From: Bacteroidota bacterium | GTDB taxonomy: Bacteria > Bacteroidota > Ignavibacteria > SZUA-365 | Assembly: GCA_003246455.1 (NCBI GenBank) | Contig: QKAF01000110.1 | Coordinates: forward strand, 87,926 to 151,925 | Direction of reading: 5' to 3' | Length of the DNA stretch: 64,000 bases | Part shown: positions 48,145 to 56,604 of the stretch, one piece after another | Layout of the letters: each line of letters starts with the position of its first letter | Position numbering within the stretch: position 1 is the stretch's first letter | The notes under the pieces: model-generated | What the model saw: only the letters and a program-made list of their open reading frames with translations | Told to the model about the DNA's origin: nothing | The model's database searches: none | Translations under genes and position numbers: made by a program

Positions 48145-51100
48145 TCAGTCGGTGATGGTGGTGGTAATATACACGCTGCAGGTAAATTCGTTCACGTCAA
48201 GACGCGATCCGCTTCCATCAGGGATCGTTGCCCTAACGATTTTTTCCGCAAGTGTTTCATCGCAAATATACGATTCCATTCTGAGAATTGCCCGTGTCAG
48301 GGCTTCATCCGTCGAATCAAAGGTGATGACGATTCTGTCGGTGACAGAATACCCGCTTTCCTTTCGAAGCGTCTGTATCTTGCTCACGAACTCGCGTGCC
48401 GTCCCTTCGTCCAGTAATTCATCCGTCAGGACGGTATCGAGCGCGACCACAAGGTCATTGTCCGCGCCGATCGTCCAGCCTTCGATATCCTGATGCTGGA
48501 TTTCGATATCCTCGCGTGAGAGGGTGACTTCCTCTCCGTCGAGAGAGAGAACGATGCTTCCCTCGGATTCCACCCGGTTGATTTCATCCAGCGTGAATGC
48601 ATTCACCCTGGCGGTGATCGCTTTCACCAGCTTGCCGAATTTGGGACCGATCGCCTTGAAATTCGGTTTCGCTTTCTTCCGGAGCATCTCCGAATCGTTC
48701 GCGATGAATTCGATATCCTTGATGTTCGTTTCGTCGATGATGATCGAGTGCATCGCACGGACATGCTCCACGATTTCAGGTGACGTGGTCGCGACCAGGA
48801 TGCGCGCAAGCGGCTGGCGGGTTTTGATGCGCGTCTGCTCACGAAGCCCGCGTGCGAGATAGACAACCCGCTGCGCGATGTTCATGCGGCTCTTGAGATT
48901 GACGTCGATCATTCCCGGCTCGGGGAGCAGTGCGAGGTGCACGGACTCAGCGGCCGTCTCCTGCGCGAAGTTCACCGTCAGTCGCTGGTACAGATGCTCA
49001 GACAGAAACGGTGCGAACGGGGACATGAGCTGTGCGACCGTAAGCATGCATGTGTGCAGCGTCTGGTACGCGGCGAGTTTGTCTTCAGACATCTGCCCTT
49101 TCCAGAATCGGCGGCGGTTCCGACGCACATACCAGTTGGAAAGCTGGTCCACGGTAAACTCCGTGATTGCGCGCGCCGCCGGCGTCACGTCATAGGCATC
49201 CATGGAACTGCGGACATCGCGGACTAGTGCGTGGAGTTCGGTCATGATCCACTGGTCGATTTCGGGGCGCCGGTCGACAGGGATTTCCGCTTCCGTTCCT
49301 TCGTACCCGTCGATGTTCGCGTACAGAGCGAAGAACTGGTACGTGTTGATCAGGGCACGGAAGAAATTCCGCTGCACGCCTTCGATGTCTTTTTCGTTGA
49401 ACATGGTCTGCCGCCATGGAGGGCTTCCCACCGTCAGATACCACCGGGTGGCGTCCGCGCCGTACTGCTCCAGCACGACGAACGGATCGACGACATTCCC
49501 CTTCGACTTCGACATCTTCTGGCCATTCTTGTCGAGGACGAGTTCATTGACGATCAGGTTCCGGAACGCGGGTTTGTCGAAAAGCGCGGAGGAGATCGCG
49601 TGCAGGGTATAGAACCAGCCGCGCGTCTGATCGATGCCTTCGCAGATGAAATCCGCGGGGAAGCTCGCCTCGAACGTTTCCCTGTTTTCGAAGGGATAAT
49701 GATACTGCGCGAAAGGCATCGCGCCGGAATCGAACCACACGTCGATCAACTCCGAGGTCCGCCGGTAAATTGTGCCGTTTTTCTCAAAGAGGATTTCGTC
49801 GACCCACGGTTTATGCAGATCGATATCCTCACGTGTCGGAGCGACGCGTTCACCGTCGACGACGCGGAAACCCTGAAGGAGCTCTTCGATCGACCCGACG
49901 ATGAACATGTCCGAACCATCTTCGGCGATCCAGATCGGAAGCGGGGTTCCCCAGTAGCGGTCACGGGAAAGCGACCAGTCCTTGTTGTCTTCGAGCCAGT
50001 TTCCAAAACGTCCGGCACCCACTTCAGGCGGACACCAGTTGATCTCCCTGTTCAGTTCAATCATCCGGGAGGCATACTCGGTCGTCCGGATGTACCAGCT
50101 GTCGCGGGCGTAGTAGATCAGCGGATTGTCGCAGCGCCAGCAATGAGGGTAGCTGTGCATGTAATCCTTCGAAGACCGGTAGATACGCCCTTTCTCTTTG
50201 AGCATGCGGATGATCTCAGGGTCTACCCCGTCTTCCTTGTGCGTGGCGAACTGAATTGTCTTGACCAGCCGTCCGGCGAAATCCGTCACTTCTTCCGTGA
50301 AGCGGCCACTCGTCGTCACGGGAAGCACAAACGGCAGATCATACTTCTTCATCATTTCGTAGTCATCAACGCCGAATGCCGGCGCCATATGCACGATACC
50401 CGATCCATCTTCGGTGGTGACGAAATCCCCGCCGACGATGTAGAAGGCCTTTTTGTCCACCGGCACGTAATCGAAAAGTCGCTCGTATTCCTTGCCCAGG
50501 AGGTCACTCCCCTTCATTTCCGCGAGCGTTTCATATTCTTCGCTGATAACGGCGAGGCGCTCCTTCGCGAGGTACAGGACGCCATGCTCCGCCGTCCGGA
50601 TTTTCACGTAGTCGACGTCCGGATGCACGGCGAGTGCGACATTCGAGATCAGCGTCCACGGAGTGGTCGTCCACACGAGGATGTTCGCATCCTCATCGAC
50701 GCATTTGAACTTCACGTAGACATTCATGTCCTGCACATCGGCATAGCCGAGGGCGAGTTCATGCGACGACAGCGGTGTCTCGCAGTGCGGACACTGCGGG
50801 ACGATCTTGAATCCCTTGTAGACGAGCCCCTTCTTGTAAAACTCCTTCAGCGCCCACCAAACCGACTCGATATAATCGTTGGTGCAGGTGATGTACGCGT
50901 CCTGGAGGTTGATCCAGTAGCCCATCCGTTCGGTAAGCTTCTGCCATCCTTCGGGGTATTCGATATGGTGATAGACGAAGTCTTTCGCTTTCTGGTTGAA
51001 TTTCTCAACCCCGTATTTCTCGATATCGGACTTCTGCTCAAACTTCAGCTCTTTCTCCAGCGCGACCTCGATCGGAAGCCCGTGGGTATCCCAGCCGGCT

Positions 51101-51351
51101 TTCCGCATCACCTGGTGGCCCGTGACGGTCTTGTAGCGGCACACCATGTCTTTCAGCGTCCGCGCCATCACGTGATGGATACCGGGTTTGCCGTTTACCG
51201 ACGGCGGTCCTTCATAGAACGTGAATCGTTTTGCGCCGGCGCGTTCGTCGATGCTTTTCTGAAAGATCTGGTGTTCGCGCCAGAATGCGAGGATTTCCTG
51301 TTCCAGTTCGGCGTAGCTGAATTTTTCCGGAAAGGGCTGAAAGGTGGCCAT
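48145..51351 (-). CDS. ileS: Isoleucyl-tRNA synthetase
   Basis: About 1069 aa; GPPSVNGKPGIHHVMARTLKD (HxGH-type), NGQKMSKSKGN (KMSKS), WDTHGLPIE; start trimmed from 51399. Confidence 0.97.
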   Translation of the reverse strand: MATFQPFPEKFSYAELEQEILAFWREHQIFQKSIDERAGAKRFTFYEGPPSVNGKPGIHHVMARTLKDMVCRYKTVTGHQVMRKAGWDTHGLPIEVALEKELKFEQKSDIEKYGVEKFNQKAKDFVYHHIEYPEGWQKLTERMGYWINLQDAYITCTNDYIESVWWALKEFYKKGLVYKGFKIVPQCPHCETPLSSHELALGYADVQDMNVYVKFKCVDEDANILVWTTTPWTLISNVALAVHPDVDYVKIRTAEHGVLYLAKERLAVISEEYETLAEMKGSDLLGKEYERLFDYVPVDKKAFYIVGGDFVTTEDGSGIVHMAPAFGVDDYEMMKKYDLPFVLPVTTSGRFTEEVTDFAGRLVKTIQFATHKEDGVDPEIIRMLKEKGRIYRSSKDYMHSYPHCWRCDNPLIYYARDSWYIRTTEYASRMIELNREINWCPPEVGAGRFGNWLEDNKDWSLSRDRYWGTPLPIWIAEDGSDMFIVGSIEELLQGFRVVDGERVAPTREDIDLHKPWVDEILFEKNGTIYRRTSELIDVWFDSGAMPFAQYHYPFENRETFEASFPADFICEGIDQTRGWFYTLHAISSALFDKPAFRNLIVNELVLDKNGQKMSKSKGNVVDPFVVLEQYGADATRWYLTVGSPPWRQTMFNEKDIEGVQRNFFRALINTYQFFALYANIDGYEGTEAEIPVDRRPEIDQWIMTELHALVRDVRSSMDAYDVTPAARAITEFTVDQLSNWYVRRNRRRFWKGQMSEDKLAAYQTLHTCMLTVAQLMSPFAPFLSEHLYQRLTVNFAQETAAESVHLALLPEPGMIDVNLKSRMNIAQRVVYLARGLREQTRIKTRQPLARILVATTSPEIVEHVRAMHSIIIDETNIKDIEFIANDSEMLRKKAKPNFKAIGPKFGKLVKAITARVNAFTLDEINRVESEGSIVLSLDGEEVTLSREDIEIQHQDIEGWTIGADNDLVVALDTVLTDELLDEGTAREFVSKIQTLRKESGYSVTDRIVITFDSTDEALTRAILRMESYICDETLAEKIVRATIPDGSGSRLDVNEFTCSVYITTTITD

Positions 51352-51361
51352 GATCGTGCTG

Positions 51362-51595
51362 TTATTTCCTGGATAAAGATTGTATTGCGTATGCGACAAA
51401 CGTGAGCAGCAGGCTCAGGAGAACACTGGTCGCGAGCGGGACATAAAGGGAACCGCCCGGAATATCGATCTCGAAATCACCGGGGAGTTCTCCGATAAGC
51501 GGAATTCCGTGAAAGTACATCGCCACCCACAGAAGGAGCACGCTCAGAAGGAGCAGCGCCGCGATGAGCCTGACTGGTGTGAAGCGATCGTCCAT
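51362..51595 (-). CDS. Small membrane protein, DUF2905-like
   Basis: IGELPGDFEIDIPGGSLYVPLATSVLLSLLLTFVAY; start trimmed from 51724. Confidence 0.7.
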   Translation of the reverse strand: MDDRFTPVRLIAALLLLSVLLLWVAMYFHGIPLIGELPGDFEIDIPGGSLYVPLATSVLLSLLLTFVAYAIQSLSRK

Positions 51596-51606
51596 CGAGA
51601 TTCCGC

Positions 51607-52434
51607 CTATACGTCCAGCCGGGCGATGACGCCCTTCATGAGCGCCCGCAGCCGCGGTTCCGTACCGTTGGCGATCTTGATGATCGACGGGACATCCACG
51701 GGTTCGAGGGCGTCGGGGAAGCACTCATCGGTGATGATGGAAAACGCGAGCACTTTCATTCCCATATGAATGGCGACGATGTTTTCGGGCACCGTCGACA
51801 TTCCGACGACATCGGCACCGATGCCGCGCAAGAAACGGTACTCGGCCCGGGTTTCAAGATTCGGACCGGCCACGGCGACGAAAACTCCTTTTCGCAGCGG
51901 GATGCGCTCCTCGAGTGCAACAGACTCCGCCAGTTCGATATAATGCTCGGAGTACGCCTCGCTCATATCGGGGAAACGTGGCCCGAGGGTTTCGTCGTTG
52001 GGGCCGATGAGCGGATTGTCCCCGATCAGATTGATGTGATCATAGATCACCATGATATCTCCCCTGCGAAACGTCGGATTCATTCCGCCTGCCGCGTTGG
52101 AGATCAGCAGGGAACGCACGCCCAGCGCGTGCATGACGCGCACGGGAAAAGTCACCTGTTTCAGGGTGTAGCCTTCGTAGAAATGAAAGCGGCCCTGCAT
52201 GGCGACGACCGATTTCCCGCCAAGTTTTCCGAAGATCAGCTTTCCTTTGTGGGACTCCACCGTTGAAATCGGGAAATGCGGTATGTCCTTGTATTCGAGT
52301 ACGATTTCCGTTTCGATTTCCTCGACGAGTCCCCCGAGGCCGGTACCGAGGATGATACCGACGGAAGGCGTGCTCGCCGTATGGCTTCGGATGAAGTTTA
52401 CGGCATCCTGCATCTGTGCGCGTATTTCAGACAT
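51607..52434 (-). CDS. Purine nucleoside phosphorylase
   Basis: 275 aa; VGIILGTGLGGLVEEIE, AMQGRFHFYEGY, LLISNAAGGMNPTFRRGDIMVIYDHINLIGDNPLIGPN. Confidence 0.96.
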   Translation of the reverse strand: MSEIRAQMQDAVNFIRSHTASTPSVGIILGTGLGGLVEEIETEIVLEYKDIPHFPISTVESHKGKLIFGKLGGKSVVAMQGRFHFYEGYTLKQVTFPVRVMHALGVRSLLISNAAGGMNPTFRRGDIMVIYDHINLIGDNPLIGPNDETLGPRFPDMSEAYSEHYIELAESVALEERIPLRKGVFVAVAGPNLETRAEYRFLRGIGADVVGMSTVPENIVAIHMGMKVLAFSIITDECFPDALEPVDVPSIIKIANGTEPRLRALMKGVIARLDV

Positions 52435-53084
52435 TATTGTATTCCCTGCTGATCTAATCGCTCAATGATTTCATCCATCGCGTCGGTATCGAGCCCTTCC
52501 CTGGTGCGGGTTGCACGCTGGAGAGCCGAGGCCATCGGACGCGACGGTTTCCCGCGCTCGAGCGCGGCGAGAAAATCCACCTGCGCCCGGAGGATCGATT
52601 TGATACGCGTGATAAGCGCGAGTTTTTTCGTTTCCAGCAGGTCGATCTGCTCCTTGAGCCCCTGGAGACGCGCATTGCCCTGCATGAGCTGCCGCTCCGC
52701 CCGCCGTTCCGCATCGCGGATCACGATTTCCGCTTCGCGGCGGGCATTTTCCAGAACGGCTTTCCGCTCCTGTTCGACCTTGTACGACATCGCGGCAGCG
52801 CTGGCCTCCGCCTGTCCGACCATTTTCTTCGAAGCGTCCTTCATTTCCGCGAGCATGCCGCGGACGCGCTGTTCGAGAACCTGGGATTGACGAAGCTGCT
52901 GTTCGAGCGAGCGGATTTCATTTCGCAGGGCATGATTCTCATCATACATCCCCACGATCTCTTCCGCCAGGAGTCGGAGATACGCCTGGACCTCTTCCGG
53001 GTTCAACCCTTTTTTGACGGTCGAAAAGGATTTGCGGGAAATCGATTCTACGTTCACGGCAATCACCTCACGCTCTGGGTCCAA
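52434..53084 (-). CDS. DivIVA domain protein
   Basis: 216 aa; SISRKSFSTVKKGLNPEEVQAYLRLLAEEI followed by long coiled coil. Confidence 0.88.
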   Translation of the reverse strand: MDPEREVIAVNVESISRKSFSTVKKGLNPEEVQAYLRLLAEEIVGMYDENHALRNEIRSLEQQLRQSQVLEQRVRGMLAEMKDASKKMVGQAEASAAAMSYKVEQERKAVLENARREAEIVIRDAERRAERQLMQGNARLQGLKEQIDLLETKKLALITRIKSILRAQVDFLAALERGKPSRPMASALQRATRTREGLDTDAMDEIIERLDQQGIQ

Positions 53085-53745
53085 AAATGGCGCTTCCTAT
53101 ACGGATAAGCGTGGCGCCTTCTTCAATTGCGACTTCAAAATCGTTTGTCATACCCATGGACAGTTCGCCGACGGATTTTCCGGGATACCTGCTGACCAGT
53201 TCGTCGCGCAGCGATCGCATCAGCCGAAACGCGGGGCGAACCCGTTCGGGATCGTCTTCATATGCGGCGACGGTCATCAGGCCTCGCAGCCGCACATGCG
53301 CCGTTTGCATGATATGATCGGCAAGCGCGGGCAGCGCGTCCGGAGTCACCCCGAATTTGGATTCCTCGCCGCTGCTGTTCACTTCTATCAGAACATCGCA
53401 GACGCGGTCGAGTTGACTGCACTGCCGATCGATTTCATCGGCAAGCGCCGCGGTATCGACCGAATGCACCAGCACGACCGATTCGGCGATGTACTTCACC
53501 TTGTTGCGCTGCAGGTGGCCGATCATATGAAACCGGTGCGAACCCAGAGCGCCGCGTTTATCCAGATATTCCTGAACCCGATTTTCACCGATATCGCGAA
53601 GGCCTTCCGCGAGGACTTCGTTGACGCGTTGAGCACTCTGCGTCTTCGTCACCGCGACCAGTGTGACCTCTTCTCGCGCGCGACCGCTTCGTTCGCAGGC
53701 GCCGCGTATACGTTCCTCGATATTCGTGATGCGCTCTGCCAACAT
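53068..53745 (-). CDS. yggS: YggS family PLP homeostasis protein
   Basis: Start trimmed from 54423 to MLAERITNIEERIRGACERSGRAREEVTLVAVTKTQ; GENRVQEYLDK, HMIGHLQRNKVKYI, LSMGMTNDFEVAIEEGATLIRIGSAIFG. Confidence 0.95.
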   Translation of the reverse strand: MLAERITNIEERIRGACERSGRAREEVTLVAVTKTQSAQRVNEVLAEGLRDIGENRVQEYLDKRGALGSHRFHMIGHLQRNKVKYIAESVVLVHSVDTAALADEIDRQCSQLDRVCDVLIEVNSSGEESKFGVTPDALPALADHIMQTAHVRLRGLMTVAAYEDDPERVRPAFRLMRSLRDELVSRYPGKSVGELSMGMTNDFEVAIEEGATLIRIGSAIFGPRA

Positions 53746-53752
53746 AAGACAA

Positions 53753-53783
53753 TGAATATATTCGCCCGGCACCTCAATTCCAA
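53753..53783 (-). promoter_or_regulatory. Candidate yggS-divIVA promoter
   Basis: Minus strand TTGG-N19-TATATTCA, 7 nt upstream of the yggS ATG. Confidence 0.45.
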
Positions 53784-53871
53784 GGCACACCGCAGTTCCA
53801 GGCCCCTCGCCCGCCCTGTTGAAAGGGTTCGGACGCGATGCAGGAATATCCGGTGCCGGCCGCGTATCCAT

Positions 53872-53903
53872 TTTGAATATCACTGCATTATTGCATAACT
53901 TCC
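53872..53903 (+). promoter_or_regulatory. Candidate promoter of PfkB-family kinase gene
   Basis: TTTG-N20-TAACTTCC. Confidence 0.55.
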
Positions 53904-53973
53904 AGCGACTTACCGTACCATTTGTTTTTGTCCTCCGCCGGACAAAGCACAAACTCTGAAGAGGAGCAAAGGG

Positions 53974-54939
53974 ATGAACGACTTGAGAGTGCCACCCCCG
54001 GTTATCTACGATTTGACCACGGTCGGTGAAGCGTTCGTTGAGCTGCGTGCGGAAGACTCCGCCCTGCCGGAAGCCACGAACTTCGTCAAACGGATCACCG
54101 GATCCGCGGCCATGATCTCGATCTACTACAGCATGCTGGGCGGAAAGACCAACTGCATCGCTTCCGTGGGAGCGGATGCGCACGGGACATTCGTACAGAA
54201 CACCCTGCGTCAGCATAAAGTCAACGTCTCCACCATGCAGTTCTCGCGCGAGCATCAGACGAGCCTGCTGTTCACTTCGCGGCTCGGGCGCATAATCCAG
54301 TCCGCCTACTACCGGCTTTCGGAGTGGCAGCTGCACAACACGAAGGAGCACGTGACGCTCGCGCAGGGCAGCCGCATTGTCCACGGAAGCGGCTTCTGCC
54401 TCTGGAAGCACCCCGCGCGGCACAGCGTGTTCGAGATTCTTCGCCTTTCGAAGAAATTCGAAAGCACCACGGTGCTGCAGCCGTTCTATGAGCCGGCGCT
54501 GTGGCGCAACAGGAATGACGCGCTGTCAACCATCAAAAAGACCCTGCAGTTCGCCGACATTCTGACACCGACGATCGACGACGCCGAGAATCTCTTCGGG
54601 AAGGCTACGCGCGAGGATTATCTGAAGAACTACCACGACATGGGCGCGAAAACCGTGATCATGACGATGGGGAAACAGGGCGCGCTGGTATCGGACGGAA
54701 ACAAGGTCGTTCGCGTCCCCGCGGTGGAAGCCGAGGTGGTGGATCCGAGCGGCGTGCACGACGCTTGGCATGCAGGACTCTTCTACGCGATCAACAACGG
54801 CAAGCCGCTGGCCAACGCCACCTACTTCGCCAATGCCGTCGCGGCATGGGTGCTGAGCCGAGACGGTTCACTGGTGGATCTTCCCGCCCCCGGGGAAATC
54901 ACCCAGCAGCTTCTCGACAAACCGTTCGAAGACGTGTAA
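53974..54939 (+). CDS. PfkB family carbohydrate/adenosine kinase
   Basis: 321 aa; TTVGEAFVELRAED, ITGSAAMISIYYSMLGGKTNCIASVGADAHGTFV, C-terminal DPSGVHDAWHAGLFYAI (variant GAGD region); SD agaggag. Confidence 0.87.
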   Translation: MNDLRVPPPVIYDLTTVGEAFVELRAEDSALPEATNFVKRITGSAAMISIYYSMLGGKTNCIASVGADAHGTFVQNTLRQHKVNVSTMQFSREHQTSLLFTSRLGRIIQSAYYRLSEWQLHNTKEHVTLAQGSRIVHGSGFCLWKHPARHSVFEILRLSKKFESTTVLQPFYEPALWRNRNDALSTIKKTLQFADILTPTIDDAENLFGKATREDYLKNYHDMGAKTVIMTMGKQGALVSDGNKVVRVPAVEAEVVDPSGVHDAWHAGLFYAINNGKPLANATYFANAVAAWVLSRDGSLVDLPAPGEITQQLLDKPFEDV

Positions 54940-54944
54940 CAGCA

Positions 54945-55526
54945 TCAATCAAGAAAGCGGACAGGGATCTGCAGTGCTTCTTCGAGGCGCTGCAGATATT
55001 CGTCCCGCGATATCTCGAAGGCGCCGAACCGGAGGAGATGCGACGTGGTATACTGCACGTCCAGCAGCGTCATCCCGCGGTCATTCATCCGGGCGCAGAG
55101 CGCAGCCATCGCGACCTTTGATGCGTCGCGCTTCAGGAAAAACATCGACTCCCCGAAAAACGCCCCTCCCATCGACACGCCATACAGCCCCCCGGCCAGT
55201 TCCCCGTCCTGCCATGCTTCGACCGAATGCGCATACCCCAGCTCATGGAGTGCGACGTATGACGCGATAATCGCTTCCGAAATCCACGTGTCGTCGCGCG
55301 CGGCGCAGTGCCGCATCACGCTTTCGAAACAGGTATTGATGCGGATCTCGAATCTTCCGGATTGGAGGGTTTTACGGAGACTGCCGGAAATGTGCAGCCG
55401 GGAGGGTTCAATAATCGTGCGCGGATCGGGACTGTAGAGCATGATCGGCCCCTCCCTGCCCTCCGCCATGGGAAAAATGCCCGAGGCGTACATGGTGAGC
55501 AGGTCGGAGACGGAGATGGCTGTCAT
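54945..55526 (-). CDS. aat: Leucyl/phenylalanyl-tRNA--protein transferase
   Basis: 193 aa; YASGIFPMAEGREGPIMLYSPDPRTIIEP, HSVEAWQDGELAGGLYGVSMGGAFFGESMF. Confidence 0.95.
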   Translation of the reverse strand: MTAISVSDLLTMYASGIFPMAEGREGPIMLYSPDPRTIIEPSRLHISGSLRKTLQSGRFEIRINTCFESVMRHCAARDDTWISEAIIASYVALHELGYAHSVEAWQDGELAGGLYGVSMGGAFFGESMFFLKRDASKVAMAALCARMNDRGMTLLDVQYTTSHLLRFGAFEISRDEYLQRLEEALQIPVRFLD

Positions 55527-55529
55527 GGA

Positions 55530-56411
55530 TCATTGCTCCCGTTCGTCGTCCATGTCCTCTTTCAGCCGCTGCAGGGTTTTAAGCGACGATACGCCCAGGA
55601 CGCGTGCCACGGTCTCGAGCGGTTTCCCGGCCTGAAGCGCCGACGCTGCATAGGTATTCCGCAGCATCGAGGGGGTGATTTCATTCATGCCGGCGTTCCG
55701 TCCGACGCGTTTCACCAGCTGGTCCACCGCTTGCTGGGTCAGCGCGGTCCCGTCGTAGGTAATGAACAGCGGTTCCTTCCGCAAACGCTTGGCCATGATG
55801 GCCACGCCGCGCCATCGCATGTACTGGCGAAGCGCGTTCTGCGCGCGGGATGTCAGGTAGACGAAGCGGGTGGTCTTGCCGCGCACGCCCTTGATGAAGA
55901 GGCGGGCCTCACGCGGGGTCATGTGCACATCACCGACGGTGATCGCACAGAGTTCGCTGCTGCGCAGCCCGCTGTGCAGCAGCAGCAGGATGACGGCGGC
56001 CTCGAGGGGACCGGGATTCCGTTCCGCCGTGCGGGCCAGCAGCAAGGCGTCCTTTCGCGGCAGCACGATCGGTGCGCGGGGTTCCGCGTTGATCCCGCTT
56101 ATCGCGGAAGCCGGGTTGTTCTCCATCGCGCCGTTCTGCACGCAGTATTCGAAAAACTGACGCAGCGCCGTGATTTTCCGGTTCACGGAAGCAGGTGAGG
56201 AATTCCTTGTCAACAAAAAGGTCCGGAAATCCTGGACATCGCTTCGCGTCAGCTGGGTCAGCGCAAATTCTTCCCCGAACGTGTTTCCGCACCACTGGGA
56301 AAACTGGCGAAGGTCGTTCGCATAGGAGCGGATAGTGTTGAGGTGCTTTCCCTCCCGGGTGAGATGCGCTTCAAAAGCCAGTTGTATTTCGAGTACCTGT
56401 TGTCCTGCCAT
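55530..56411 (-). CDS. Xer-type tyrosine recombinase homologue lacking catalytic Tyr/His
   Basis: 293 aa; SAM-like N-domain, LLHSGLRSSELCAI, ITPSMLRNTYAASALQAGKPLETVARVLGVSSLKTLQRLKED. Confidence 0.87.
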   Translation of the reverse strand: MAGQQVLEIQLAFEAHLTREGKHLNTIRSYANDLRQFSQWCGNTFGEEFALTQLTRSDVQDFRTFLLTRNSSPASVNRKITALRQFFEYCVQNGAMENNPASAISGINAEPRAPIVLPRKDALLLARTAERNPGPLEAAVILLLLHSGLRSSELCAITVGDVHMTPREARLFIKGVRGKTTRFVYLTSRAQNALRQYMRWRGVAIMAKRLRKEPLFITYDGTALTQQAVDQLVKRVGRNAGMNEITPSMLRNTYAASALQAGKPLETVARVLGVSSLKTLQRLKEDMDDEREQ

Positions 56412-56535
56412 AATTCAGGAGAGACGTCTTTTTTCTGTAACAGCGAATCAATCAGGAAATATCTCACGCCGGAGAGAAAAAACAAAACTCCGTCATTCCA
56501 ACGCACGGATTCCGCATTGAAACAGCCGCAGCCGC

Positions 56536-56566
56536 TTTCAGGAATGGCCGATATTTTGTATTTTAG
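56536..56566 (+). promoter_or_regulatory. Candidate gyrA promoter
   Basis: TTTC-N19-TATTTTAG, 38 nt before the ATG. Confidence 0.5.
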
Positions 56567-56604
56567 GATGATATATTTAAACCATCCGTACACCTGACAG
56601 GCCT

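Noticed and set aside
47309-48155. Plus-strand ORFs rich in Phe/Arg/Gly opposite the KA-rich DksA fusion
   Set aside because: Low-complexity mirror of Lys/Ala codons (AAG/GCC -> CTT/GGC); not a real protein.
49231-51405. 724-aa plus-strand ORF antisense to ileS
   Set aside because: Same artefact; Asp/Arg/Val-rich translation mirrors ileS codon usage with no domain signature.
53746-54423. 451-aa version of YggS with long N-terminal extension
   Set aside because: The extension is antisense to pfkB and its intergenic region; canonical YggS starts at 53745.
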